Source of the DNA: Candidatus Poribacteria bacterium
Lineage (GTDB): Bacteria; Poribacteria; WGA-4E; WGA-3G
Direction: 5' to 3'
NCBI GenBank assembly: GCA_003635315.1
Contig: PYJD01000008.1
Span: 146,781 to 210,780 of the forward strand
Length of the DNA: 64,000 bases
A program made the position numbers and the translations under genes. A model generated the notes under the pieces. The model made no database searches, was not told the origin of the DNA, and saw nothing but the letters and a program-made list of their open reading frames with translations. Of this stretch, positions 26,201 to 34,628 are shown one piece after another; position 1 is the stretch's first letter; each line of letters begins with the position of its first letter.

Positions 26201-26455
26201 TTATTCATCCTCATCTCCCGACAATTCTGCTAAAAGTGCGTGTCTGATATAATCATCGTGATGTTCACTGATGTCAGTAACATCAGATTACAACGTTCCT
26301 ACTAATGCGATGAGCGGATCCGGGTGCTCTACAGAAGGTCCTTTAACGACATGTATCTTAGGACGAACAGTATTCTTGAGGTGTTTCTTTATTTCAGCAA
26401 TATCAATATCCAACGTTCCTGCAAGTGCAAGCAGCGGATCGGTTTCCGTGTTTTT
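26201..26455 (-). pseudogene. Antitoxin-like gene remnant with an in-frame stop
   Basis: The ORF track misses this because the frame is broken. Read on the minus strand it gives 'ETDPLLALAGTLDIDIAEIKKH', then 'EHPDPLIALVGTL', a TAA stop, and 'SDVTDISEHHDDYIRHALLA' ending 'ELSGDEDE' and TAA at 26201. The pattern DPLxALxGTL plus DISExHDDYI is what many VapB-like antitoxins show at their C-terminus; here DPLxALxGTL occurs twice, suggesting a fused or duplicated gene. Upstream, 'KLQTAQIEMKK' is in another frame, so a frameshift also separates the start. No toxin gene is left next to it. Confidence 0.5.
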
Positions 26456-26678
26456 TCATCTCTATCTGTGCAGTCTGTAATTTTTGGGTTTCATGTAAAA
26501 TATTTCTTAAGAGAATAAAAAATACTTGTAGTGAATGGATTATATAGATATTTTACATTTATATATTACCATATTTCTACATGAAAAACAAAAAGAAGCT
26601 TCAATTTTGGCAAGTTGTTGAACGTTGTAGAGATCAGTAAATTTCCTGCCATCATCGGGAGTTGTGTAATTTTGATCC

Positions 26679-26897
26679 TCACACAACACCACCGATGAAG
26701 AGGAGATAGTCTGCTCTCTGATTAAATCTTAATGGATATTCGCGGATAGCAACACCAAGGGAAGCATCTGTATCATGTTCTGCATAATTCTGAATCTGCC
26801 AACCAGACGTTTCCAACATGCTATCTATGGTTTGACGTGCTTTGGCTTCAGGTGTCATTAGATTATATTTAATGGACGGGTATAGAGACCCGTCCAA
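26679..26897 (-). pseudogene. hsdR fragment (type I restriction enzyme R subunit, N-terminal part)
   Basis: The 72 residues contain 'MTPEAKARQTIDSMLETSGW', 'GVAIREYPLRFNQRADYLLF' and 'GGVV', which is the start of HsdR with the first part of its nuclease domain (the ADY residues precede the EAK catalytic motif). The frame ends before the ExK motif and no helicase domain follows, so the restriction subunit is destroyed. Its 5' end is 15 bp from a hydroxypyruvate-isomerase-like gene in the same direction. Confidence 0.65.
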
Positions 26898-26912
26898 CGA
26901 TATTAGAATAAT

Positions 26913-27668
26913 CTATACATTACAGATATCATAAGCGTGTTGCATCGCATCAAACGCATCACCTTTAGGACTGAACTCATGTCCAACGTACAGATCATAT
27001 CCAGTTTCAACTATGGCACGCATGACTGCTGGATAATAGATTTCTTGTTCATTATCAAGATCACGTCGACCGGGATTACCGGCTGTATGATAATGTCCGA
27101 TGTATTCGCCAAAATCGGTAATATTGCGAATTAAATCACCTTCCATAATTTGCATATGGTAAATGTCATATAATAGTAAAGCTCGTGGTGAACCAACACC
27201 TTTACAAACTTCTACACCCCAATCCGTCTTATCACACTGATAATCTGGGTGGTTCACTTTACTATTCAATAGCTCAATATTGAGGTTAATACCTTTTTCT
27301 TCAGCTGCTTTGGTAACACGTGATAATCCAGCAATAGTGTTATCTCGACCCTCTTCGTCCGATCTCCCTTCACGGTTGCCTGAGAAACAGATTAGACCGG
27401 GTATATCATTTTCTGCTGCAATATCAATATTCTTTAGGAGTTCATCTTCAATACGATCATGGTTGTCAGGATCGTTTAGCCCTGATGGTAGGGATGAATG
27501 ACCTACGATTATACCGACACGCATACCATGGTCTTGGACAGCAGACCACAATTCCTGAGGTAACATTTCTACGGATTTATAGCCGATGTCAGCAGCTTTT
27601 TTAATTACATCTAACGGTTCTTTGTCTCGACGGAAACCACCAAAACAGATGGATTGATTAATTGGCAT
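26913..27668 (-). CDS. Hydroxypyruvate-isomerase-family TIM-barrel protein
   Basis: The 251-residue protein matches the Hyi family: 'ICFSGNREG', 'NIELLNSKVNHPDYQC', 'LLLYDIYHMQIMEGDLI', 'GHYHTAGNPGRRDLDNEQEI' and 'YVGHEFSPKGD' together give the metal ligands Glu-Asp-His-Glu of this TIM barrel. Hyi converts hydroxypyruvate to tartronate semialdehyde; many family members act on other keto-acids or keto-sugars. It lies beside a Gfo/Idh/MocA dehydrogenase gene (115 bp upstream on the same strand), a common pairing in sugar catabolism clusters. Exact reaction not proven. Confidence 0.8.
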   Translation of the reverse strand: MPINQSICFGGFRRDKEPLDVIKKAADIGYKSVEMLPQELWSAVQDHGMRVGIIVGHSSLPSGLNDPDNHDRIEDELLKNIDIAAENDIPGLICFSGNREGRSDEEGRDNTIAGLSRVTKAAEEKGINLNIELLNSKVNHPDYQCDKTDWGVEVCKGVGSPRALLLYDIYHMQIMEGDLIRNITDFGEYIGHYHTAGNPGRRDLDNEQEIYYPAVMRAIVETGYDLYVGHEFSPKGDAFDAMQHAYDICNV

Positions 27669-27783
27669 AATGTTTTACTCTCTTTCTCATTAAAAATACA
27701 AAATAACCCCTTAATCGGATAGAACACTAATACTAATAGAATTAGATTCTTCCAAAGGGAGAAATTCTTTCTATAACTGTTTC

Positions 27784-28749
27784 TTATAAATCAACTGCTT
27801 TTCCAGTTTCAAAGGATGTACTGGCAGCGAGCATAATTCTAAGTGTCTGTAATGCATCACTATAGGGTGAAAGAATCTCTGAATCATCACCGGATTTAAC
27901 AGCATCAATAAACACTCGATCACGATCTTTTCCACCTTCACCGGATAAGGGTTCGGTTTCACCCTTTATGTTAACGTTATTGGGTCCACCGACAGTAACG
28001 ACCAAGCCCCGAGTAAAGACCTCCAAATGAACCCGTCCGAAACCTTCTAAAGCACATGCGGAAACGATGTTTGCTACGGCACCGTTTTCAAATTCGATAT
28101 TGACCATACTAATATCATCAACATCATAATTCTCGATATGTGTCATACTCCCGCTGTTTGCTACACCGTGGACAGTTTTTCCATCGCTTCCAACGAGAAA
28201 CCGTGCCAGATCGAAGATATGGGTAGTCTGTTCAACGTGTTGTCCACCTGATTCAGCGCGGACTCTCCACCAAGGAGTTCCCGGCATTCCACCCATCCAA
28301 TAACCGAGTGCACCGAGAATTTGTGGTTGTTCTTCGAGCATCTTTTTTGCATTCTGTGCATTACCACCATAACGCCAATGATATCCAACACTTGTAATCA
28401 CACCACTCTGTTCCACATGGTCATTAATAATGACCGCAGGTTCAAGTTCGGAATGGATTGGTTTTTCAATGAACATGGCAATACCTTGTTCACAAGCAAT
28501 CCGTTCTTGTTCTCCATGTGCGAATGGTGGCGTACAAATATAAACTGCATTTAAATCTTCTTTATCGTACATTTCACGGTAATCAGAGTATGCATTACCA
28601 CCATATTCTTCAGCTCGTGCTTTTGCCCTATCTTCGGATATATCACACATGGCACAGAATTCGACATCCTCAAAGTTGTCTTTCAGGTTACGCATATGTG
28701 CACCTGCCATACCACCTGTACCGATAAATCCGAGTTTAACTTTGTCCAT
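27784..28749 (-). CDS. Gfo/Idh/MocA-family oxidoreductase
   Basis: This 321-residue dehydrogenase has a normal Rossmann motif (GFIGTGGMAGAHMRN), the EKP catalytic lysine motif 'FIEKPIHSE' and a histidine helix 'GGQHVEQTTHIFDLARFL'. It probably oxidises a sugar or polyol with NAD(P). It is divergent from the plus-strand sugar-isomerase gene at 28901 and shares its upstream region with it, so the two may respond to the same signal. With the hydroxypyruvate-isomerase-like gene downstream it forms part of a small sugar catabolism locus. Substrate unknown. Confidence 0.85.
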   Translation of the reverse strand: MDKVKLGFIGTGGMAGAHMRNLKDNFEDVEFCAMCDISEDRAKARAEEYGGNAYSDYREMYDKEDLNAVYICTPPFAHGEQERIACEQGIAMFIEKPIHSELEPAVIINDHVEQSGVITSVGYHWRYGGNAQNAKKMLEEQPQILGALGYWMGGMPGTPWWRVRAESGGQHVEQTTHIFDLARFLVGSDGKTVHGVANSGSMTHIENYDVDDISMVNIEFENGAVANIVSACALEGFGRVHLEVFTRGLVVTVGGPNNVNIKGETEPLSGEGGKDRDRVFIDAVKSGDDSEILSPYSDALQTLRIMLAASTSFETGKAVDL

Positions 28750-28821
28750 ATTATCTCCTTAAGATTAGGTCGTAACTATATATACATAGGTTTTTAATAG
28801 TCTATCAAAAGACAACATTTA

Positions 28822-28850
28822 TTGCAAGTCCTACGAAATTTTGATATAAT
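28822..28850 (+). promoter_or_regulatory. Candidate promoter of the sugar-isomerase gene at 28901
   Basis: TTGCAA and a consensus TATAAT are separated by exactly 17 bases, in the divergent gap. The predicted start is at about 28857, leaving a leader of roughly 44 bases that contains a strong Shine-Dalgarno. Confidence 0.55.
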
Positions 28851-28900
28851 TTAATGGATGAATAAACGGTTTCAGATAATGTGTTATGAGGAGAAAAATT

Positions 28901-29692
28901 ATGGGATTTAAATTTGGATATAGTACTTTACGATGGCAAGAACCGGATTTTGAGGAACTATTAAAACAGCTTAAAGATGCAGGATGGGATGGTTGGGAGA
29001 TGCGTCAATCATTGGAATGGGTGGGTTCACCGAAGGATATACGAAAAACCTGTGACAATGTTGATTTACCTATTGCGGCAGTTACCGCCCGCGGGTTGCC
29101 TATAGATAAGAATGAGAATCAGATGGAGTTAAATAAGCGACGAATTGACTTTGCCGCTGAGGTAGAAGCAGATTGCTTTATGTTTATGGGGGCTGGTAAA
29201 CCGAAAGATAGACCTGTTGATAACACAGACTTGGCTCAGCTTGCAGATGTATCAGAGGATTGGGCAGAATACGCATCTCAATACGGTTTAGATGTTTGCT
29301 ATCATATACATACGAATACGACCGTTGATTCTATTGAAGATTGGGCAAAGTATATGAGTCTTCTAAGAAAGTGTAAATTATGTATTGATGTATCCCATTC
29401 TGCATTATGGGGATATGATCCAATTGAATCTATACGTAGATACCAAGATGTCCTTGTTTATATGCATCTTCAAGATTATTCCGGTTATTCAGGAGGGAAT
29501 GGTGATTCATACGAAGTAGACTGGGTGGATGTTGGTGAAGGTGATGCAATGGATTTTCCAGGAATTATGAATGCCTTGGAAGAAATAGGATATGATCGTT
29601 GGATTACAGCATGTCCAGGAATGGTAGAAGATCGGAGTGATGAAGAACGTATGAGTGTAAATCGGGAATATCTACGTGAAATTGGATATTAA
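28901..29692 (+). CDS. Sugar phosphate isomerase/epimerase-like TIM-barrel protein
   Basis: The ORF track starts at 28886, but the strong Shine-Dalgarno GAGGAGA (28888-28894) lies inside that start and is 6-7 bases before the ATG at 28901 (MGFKFGYSTLRWQ), which is therefore the real start. The 263-residue product is a xylose-isomerase-like TIM barrel: 'AGWDGWEMRQSLEW', 'VCYHIHTNTTVDS', 'KLCIDVSHSALWG' and 'VYMHLQDYSG' supply metal-binding acidic and histidine residues. It is followed after 48 bp by the GlmL-like gene. It probably acts on a keto-sugar or inositol derivative; exact substrate unknown. Confidence 0.8.
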   Translation: MGFKFGYSTLRWQEPDFEELLKQLKDAGWDGWEMRQSLEWVGSPKDIRKTCDNVDLPIAAVTARGLPIDKNENQMELNKRRIDFAAEVEADCFMFMGAGKPKDRPVDNTDLAQLADVSEDWAEYASQYGLDVCYHIHTNTTVDSIEDWAKYMSLLRKCKLCIDVSHSALWGYDPIESIRRYQDVLVYMHLQDYSGYSGGNGDSYEVDWVDVGEGDAMDFPGIMNALEEIGYDRWITACPGMVEDRSDEERMSVNREYLREIGY

Positions 29693-29740
29693 TTATCTTA
29701 TATAATTTGATCCACTTGTCAGGAAGTAAAGGAAATAAAT

Positions 29741-31558
29741 ATGAATGAGTCCGCGGAGAATATCCGCTCTATTCTTGCAACTGATTGTGGTAGCACAACT
29801 ACTAAGGCAATTCTCATAGAAAAGAGAGATGATGAATACCATCTTATAGTCCGTGGAGAAGCCCCCACAACTGTTGAAGCACCTGTTGAAGATGTTACAG
29901 CTGGGGTGATTAATGCTATAACAGAGGTAGAAGAACTTGCAGGACGTAAACTCCTTGATAATGGTGTTATCTTAAAGCCGCAGACAGGTGATGACGGTGT
30001 AGATATCTATATATCAACCAGTAGTGCAGGTGGTGGTCTACAGATGATGGTTGCAGGTGTTGTGCGTAATCTTACTGGAGAAAGTGCAGAACGTGCAGCT
30101 TTGGGGGCTGGTGCAATTGTTATGGATGTCATTGCATCAAATGACAAACGATTACCACATGAAAAGATTGAGAGAATACGTCATCTCCGTCCAGATATGT
30201 TACTTTTATCTGGTGGAATAGATGGTGGAACGACATCTCATGTAGTAGAATTAGCAGAGATCATTGCTGCTGCGCGTCCACAACCCCGATTGGGAATTGC
30301 TTATGAGTTACCATTAATCTATGCTGGAAATATCGATGCACAAGAACTAATTAGGGAACGTTTAGATGATGTCATGTCTTTGGAGATTGTAGATAACTTA
30401 CGACCGGTCTTAGAACGTGAAGAACTCATGCCTACCCGTTACAAGATTCAGGAACAGTTTCTTGAACATGTAATGGCACATGCACCGGGATATAAGAAAC
30501 TAATTGAGTGGACAGATGCTCCAATAATGCCAACGCCTGGTGCAGTAGGAGAAATAATTCAAACAGTATCGTCTCAGCAGAACATCCAAGTGATCGGTGT
30601 TGACATCGGTGGTGCAACGACGGATGTATTTTCAGTATTTAAGAATAAAGATTCAGAACCCATTTTTAATAGAACTGTCAGTGCTAACCTGGGCATGAGT
30701 TATAGTGTATCGAATGTCCTTGCTGAAGCAGGTATAGAGAACATCCTCCGTTGGGTACCATTTGAGATTCAATTAGGGGATCTAAGAAATCGAGTAAAGA
30801 ATAAGATGATCCGTCCCACAACGATTCCACAGACATTGCAGGAATTAGTATTGGAACAGGCAATCGCTCGAGAGGCATTAAGATTAGCCTTTGAACAACA
30901 TAAACAGTTAGCAGTTGAATTGCGGGGAGTTCAACAACAGCGAACTATTGCTGAAGCATTTGACCAAGCAGAAAGTGGACAAACGCTTGTAAATATGTTG
31001 TCATTAGATATGATAGTGGGCAGTGGAGGTGTACTCTCACATGCCCCACGTCGACAGCAATCTATGTTAATGATGATAGATGCCTTTCAACCTGAAGGTA
31101 TAACCCACCTTGCTGTTGATAGTATTTTTATGATGCCTCAACTGGGTGTCTTGGCACAGGTAAATGCAGAAGCTGCAACACAGGTATTTGAGAGAGACTG
31201 TCTAATTCATCTTGGTACATGTATATCACCTGTAGGCGTATCTAAGGATGGTGATCCTTGTCTCACAATCGAGATTGTATATGAAGGAAGGGATAACATT
31301 GTTGAGGAAATTCCATATGGTGAACTCAGAATGTATCCCTTGGGTATAGGGGAAACGGTAACGGTAAAACTACAACCCTCACGAAAATTTGATCTTGGGA
31401 CGGGTCATGGGAATTCTGTTGAAAGAAAAGTATCTGGAGGTGTAGTAGGTATCGTAATAGATACCCGAGGAAGACCTTTGGAGATTCCAACAGATTCTGA
31501 TCATAGAGTAGAACAGTTGGCAAAATGGCAAAATGCTTTGGATTCATATCCGGTGTAA
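29741..31558 (+). CDS. GlmL/MutL-family (glutamate mutase-associated) ASKHA ATPase
   Basis: The 605-residue protein matches the glutamate-mutase accessory GlmL/MutL family. It has the ASKHA phosphate-1 motif 'ATDCGSTTTKAIL', 'ISTSSAGGGLQMM', 'LLLSGGIDGGT', a second nucleotide region 'VIGVDIGGATTDVFSV' and 'GSGGVLSHAPRR'. In Clostridium-type glutamate mutase operons GlmL accompanies the B12-dependent GlmE/GlmS subunits; its exact function is not well defined. No mutase subunit or B12-binding DxHxxG motif is visible nearby, so this is an orphan copy. It may work with genes elsewhere or with an unrelated partner. Confidence 0.8.
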   Translation: MNESAENIRSILATDCGSTTTKAILIEKRDDEYHLIVRGEAPTTVEAPVEDVTAGVINAITEVEELAGRKLLDNGVILKPQTGDDGVDIYISTSSAGGGLQMMVAGVVRNLTGESAERAALGAGAIVMDVIASNDKRLPHEKIERIRHLRPDMLLLSGGIDGGTTSHVVELAEIIAAARPQPRLGIAYELPLIYAGNIDAQELIRERLDDVMSLEIVDNLRPVLEREELMPTRYKIQEQFLEHVMAHAPGYKKLIEWTDAPIMPTPGAVGEIIQTVSSQQNIQVIGVDIGGATTDVFSVFKNKDSEPIFNRTVSANLGMSYSVSNVLAEAGIENILRWVPFEIQLGDLRNRVKNKMIRPTTIPQTLQELVLEQAIAREALRLAFEQHKQLAVELRGVQQQRTIAEAFDQAESGQTLVNMLSLDMIVGSGGVLSHAPRRQQSMLMMIDAFQPEGITHLAVDSIFMMPQLGVLAQVNAEAATQVFERDCLIHLGTCISPVGVSKDGDPCLTIEIVYEGRDNIVEEIPYGELRMYPLGIGETVTVKLQPSRKFDLGTGHGNSVERKVSGGVVGIVIDTRGRPLEIPTDSDHRVEQLAKWQNALDSYPV

Positions 31559-31660
31559 TCGATATAGACTATAGTAATAGACAAAACTGTAATGCTGTAA
31601 TGAAACATAGACGTGCGTCAAACTATATTGGCTGATTGACATTTATTAGTAGAACGATCG

Positions 31661-31770
31661 TATTTGATTTCTATTAAAAAATATTTTCATTACCGGTGGT
31701 TAGGTATGAAACGGGAAATCACTTAATTGTAGTTAATGCTACAAAAAAGAGACATTCTCTTTTAGAAATT
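31661..31770. repeat. TIR repeat of the 113-bp family, copy B (eroded)
   Basis: The family core is present: TTCATTACCGGTGGTTAGG, ATGAAAC, then GCTACAAAAAAGAGACATT and TTTAGAAAT at the right end; the left terminal repeat is degenerate. The right end lies about 7 bases before the stop codon of the minus-strand gene at 31777, as in the other copies. Confidence 0.5.
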
Positions 31771-31776
31771 TTTTTA

Positions 31777-32262
31777 TTACTCCAGAGAATCAAACCATAA
31801 TATAAAACCAGTACACACTCCAAACCCAGTTAACGAACCGATTGCGGTCCATTTCAGACGCTGAATACGAACTGACTTTCTATATGTTTTTGAATAGTGC
31901 CATACATATTCAGGTGATTTTCCAAGCAATCGGTAAGGTGGGACGGTAGGTTTTTGGACCAGAATCAACAATGGTGAAATTATATCAATAAGAGCACTAC
32001 ATCCAATTGCATATGATAAATTTACATCTGTTGGGTAGTATTCTAAGCCTCCGCTACTCCCCTCAGCATTAACTAACCCGGTATAACAGCCCGTGCAAAA
32101 ACCTATGCCACTGATACTAAAACCAGTAATTAACCACAAGCCTATATCGACATCTGTTTTTGCATCTATTGCTGCTTGTTTTTGTATAACGGTGAGTTCT
32201 GCATAAGTAGAGTTGATGATGAAAGTTGATAATATCAGGACAATAAGTATATACTTTTTCAA
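31777..32262 (-). CDS. Exported small membrane protein, uncharacterised
   Basis: Not recognised. The 161-residue protein has a signal peptide (MKKYILIVLILSTFIINSTYA) and two to three further hydrophobic stretches: 'LWLITGFSISGIGFCTGCYTG', 'AIGCSALIDIISPLLILV' and 'WTAIGSLTGFGVCTGFILW'. The repeated 'GFGxCTG' elements could be paired helices. It probably resides in the inner membrane with soluble loops outside. It stands alone between the GlmL-like gene and a gene-poor stretch, and a TIR repeat sits at its 3' end. No function is proposed. Confidence 0.55.
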   Translation of the reverse strand: MKKYILIVLILSTFIINSTYAELTVIQKQAAIDAKTDVDIGLWLITGFSISGIGFCTGCYTGLVNAEGSSGGLEYYPTDVNLSYAIGCSALIDIISPLLILVQKPTVPPYRLLGKSPEYVWHYSKTYRKSVRIQRLKWTAIGSLTGFGVCTGFILWFDSLE

Positions 32263-32818
32263 TAATTATCTCCTCTGTACTTCGTATGTTGTAACTATAT
32301 AATACTAAATAAACCGATTGAATACAATTAATTTCAACGAATATATAAAATTTACAGAGACACTTAGATGAATATGGAGCGGATATATATCTACCCCAGA
32401 ACTACCAACCCGTAAACGACGTATAGATACTCCAGATCGTCAAACTTATCTGCGTGAATATTACACCCGTCATCGCTAATGAGCTTATATTGATATCTAA
32501 CCTGAAATCCGTTTGCTTAAAGACATTACAGAAATATCTACATAAGTTCCATTTTTATTAAGAAATAGAATAATACCATTCATAATATAAACATGTATTG
32601 TTTCTTTTGAATAGTGTAAATAAATAAGACTAAATATCACAGTCAAGTTTATTTAAGACTTGACATATTTTTGTATATAATATAGCATTCTTATATATAT
32701 AATTTTACATCCTCTGATTCAGTATAATCTTAGCATTCAGAGGAGTTGTTAGTAGTGTTATAAGAACCAATCAAGAAAGTTTATTGAATTCTAACAAAAT
32801 TGGAGGAAATATTTCATT
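32263..32818. other. Gene-poor stretch with an ORF remnant and regulatory-looking inverted repeat
   Basis: From about 32370 to 32479 the plus strand has a start-less open frame ending 'TPELPTRKRRIDTPDRQTYL' and 'REYYTRHR', then TAA; it looks like the tail of a lost gene. The rest is AT-rich. At 32643-32665 lies a perfect 7-bp inverted repeat, reported separately. Confidence 0.4.
32643..32689 (+). promoter_or_regulatory. Inverted repeat overlapping a candidate promoter of the PA14-like gene
   Basis: GTCAAGT and ACTTGAC form a perfect inverted repeat with a 9-base spacer. The right arm overlaps TTGACA (32661-32666), a consensus -35 box, with TAGCAT 17 bases further as a moderate -10. Such an arrangement is typical of a repressor site over a promoter, but no regulator is known here. 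The gene starts 130 bases downstream. Confidence 0.4.
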
Positions 32819-33652
32819 ATGAAAAAAGTATATTTACACATACTCATAACAATTATCTCATTCGGTATAATTATGAGTATTTCTCATCCTGTATACGGCA
32901 TCGGTAAAGTAAATATGGATGGTGGTCCACTTAAAGAGGCAGATTTATTAACAAATCCCCCAGTAGGTCAATTAAATGAGGATCATTCAGGCGTGGATAC
33001 TTGGATTACCAAATGGTATGGTCCTGATAAGAATTATGCTAATAGTGGAGGCTTTGGGAATTCTGCTCCAAAAGATTTGATTGATCTGAGTTCAGGAGGC
33101 AAAATCAATCAGGTGGAACTCTCAACAATTGAAGGTTTAATGGAGACTAAGAAAACTGACCTTGACTGGGGAGAAAATAACGGTGGTGCTGCAGGATGGG
33201 AAGTCTTTGAAATTGATCCTGCTAATGCACACAATATGCAAAAAGAGGGTGGACCCGTTGACAATTTTGATTCATATTGGATTTGTGTTATTGAAGCAAA
33301 AAAAGACATGAAAGCCGTCATGTCCCCTGCACATGATGATTATGCGCAGATCTGGATTAATGGAGAGAAATGGTATAATAATTCCACATGGACTGGTGCA
33401 GCCCAACAAGTGGATTATAATATTGAAGTTCAATTGCAAAAAGGAGCTAATGTCATCTTATTCCGTTGTGGTGAGGGTGGAGGACATGCATACGCAAATC
33501 TTCACTTTGATGATGCCACACATAATGCTGTCAAGTATTATCCAAACAATGCAGATGACCAAGCCAGTTTCTTCAAGGAAGTAGCTGGTGCATTGCCTGT
33601 TGAGCCAGAGGATAAGTTGACGACAATTTGGGCAGATATTAAACGTAATTAG
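32819..33652 (+). CDS. Secreted PA14-like domain protein
   Basis: This 277-residue protein has an N-terminal signal peptide (MKKVYLHILITIISFGIIMS...VYG) and no other membrane segment, so it is exported. Residues about 150-235 resemble a PA14/GLEYA-type carbohydrate-binding beta sandwich: 'SPAHDDYAQIWINGEKWYNN', 'VQLQKGANVILFRCGEGGG'. A Shine-Dalgarno (GGAGGA) lies 9-10 bases before the ATG, and a strong terminator follows 16 bases after the stop codon, so it is a single-gene transcript. It could bind extracellular glycans; the ligand is unknown. Confidence 0.7.
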   Translation: MKKVYLHILITIISFGIIMSISHPVYGIGKVNMDGGPLKEADLLTNPPVGQLNEDHSGVDTWITKWYGPDKNYANSGGFGNSAPKDLIDLSSGGKINQVELSTIEGLMETKKTDLDWGENNGGAAGWEVFEIDPANAHNMQKEGGPVDNFDSYWICVIEAKKDMKAVMSPAHDDYAQIWINGEKWYNNSTWTGAAQQVDYNIEVQLQKGANVILFRCGEGGGHAYANLHFDDATHNAVKYYPNNADDQASFFKEVAGALPVEPEDKLTTIWADIKRN

Positions 33653-33667
33653 AATTATCTATTTATC

Positions 33668-33699
33668 AAAGGCGTGTTTAATAGCACGCCTTTTTTGTT
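33668..33699 (+). terminator. Intrinsic terminator after the PA14-like gene
   Basis: AAAGGCGTG and CACGCCTTT form a 9-bp stem with an 8-base loop, followed by TTTTTTG. It ends the transcript of the gene that stops at 33652. Confidence 0.85.
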
Positions 33700-33730
33700 T
33701 TAATTGTTTCATCGACTCTGATGATAAGCT

Positions 33731-33843
33731 ATACCATTTCTATTTATGATTATCTCATTCCCGGTTGTTAGGATTGAAGCAAGGTAGACACCAACTGAAA
33801 GTTTGTGCTACAAAATAGAGAGTTATTCAATTAGAAATGGTAT
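33731..33843. repeat. 113-bp TIR repeat (MITE-like), copy C
   Basis: This is the best preserved copy. The 12-base ends ATACCATTTCTA and TAGAAATGGTAT are perfect inverted repeats. The core contains CCAACTGAAAGTTTGTGCTAC, an imperfect hairpin (ACAAACT/AGTTTGT in other copies), and AAAATAGAGAG. The right end lies 8 bases from the stop codon of the minus-strand lipoprotein gene at 33852. No coding capacity. Confidence 0.75.
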
Positions 33844-33851
33844 TATATTGA

Positions 33852-34421
33852 TCAATCAACAATCTCATCCTCATTGAATGTTGTCCATGAATTAAATACA
33901 GGAAAAGGTGGTGGTAGTACTTTATTCTCATCATTGATTCTGAATTCGATCCTGTTATCATCATATAAGTTCCTGATAGAAATAGAAACACCGGTTGTAA
34001 TTATACAATCATCACATTTTTCAGGTAGATTCTGATGAGTTTCAGGATTTATGAATGACAATTCGTAATATGTTTCATTCTTATACACAAACACTTCATC
34101 GGCAAGAATTTCCCATTCATTAATGGCATTTCCACCTTCAGCATATTGTGCCCATAGATTTATTTTTCTATTCTGATGATTAGAAAAATCAATAATTACA
34201 GCCTGTCTTTTATATGCATCTTTTGAAGGAACAAATTGTCTGAAAGACCTATTTTGTAATTGTGATAATACATCGTTTCTTTCATCACCTAATACAAGGG
34301 TTAATGGGCTTTTACATGCATTTAATAGCAGAAGAAATAAGATTGTTATATGGAAAGTGATTATACTGATTCTATACTTTTCCACTGTTTTTTTAATTTT
34401 GTATAACGTCTTATTTATCAT
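33852..34421 (-). CDS. Putative lipoprotein, uncharacterised
   Basis: The 189-residue protein has a long N-terminal charged stretch, a hydrophobic core 'ISIITFHITILFLLLLNAC' and a lipobox LNAC with Cys36, so it is probably a lipoprotein anchored in a membrane. The mature part is about 150 residues, with 'FVYKNETYYELSFINPETH' and a pair of cysteines 'KCDDC', and looks beta-rich. No family is recognised. The translated N-terminus before the hydrophobic core is unusually long, and a start further inside is possible, but no better ATG is seen. It is transcribed opposite to the Ldh2 gene. Confidence 0.6.
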   Translation of the reverse strand: MINKTLYKIKKTVEKYRISIITFHITILFLLLLNACKSPLTLVLGDERNDVLSQLQNRSFRQFVPSKDAYKRQAVIIDFSNHQNRKINLWAQYAEGGNAINEWEILADEVFVYKNETYYELSFINPETHQNLPEKCDDCIITTGVSISIRNLYDDNRIEFRINDENKVLPPPFPVFNSWTTFNEDEIVD

Positions 34422-34567
34422 TTTTCACACTCATAATCTATCTATACTTGTGATGATTTTAACACTATATCCAATAGAATTTCAAATAGAAATAACAGAT
34501 TTAGTTAGAGTTTCAAACTTTACAATAAACCTCCATATTGAGAATTACTGACATCTATAGAATGTCC

Positions 34568-34596
34568 TTGTATCATGTTTGTGTCTCTGTTAAAAT
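34568..34596 (+). promoter_or_regulatory. Candidate promoter of the Ldh2-like gene
   Basis: TTGTAT and TAAAAT are separated by 17 bases, about 33 bases upstream of the ATG at 34629, which has GAGGT 5-6 bases before it. Moderate match only. Confidence 0.4.
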
Positions 34597-34628
34597 ACGA
34601 ACTACTTTTATAAAATAATGAGGTATAC

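Noticed and set aside
26679-26897. Small stand-alone functional gene
   Set aside because: The sequence matches only the first part of HsdR and stops before the catalytic motif, so a fragment is the better reading.
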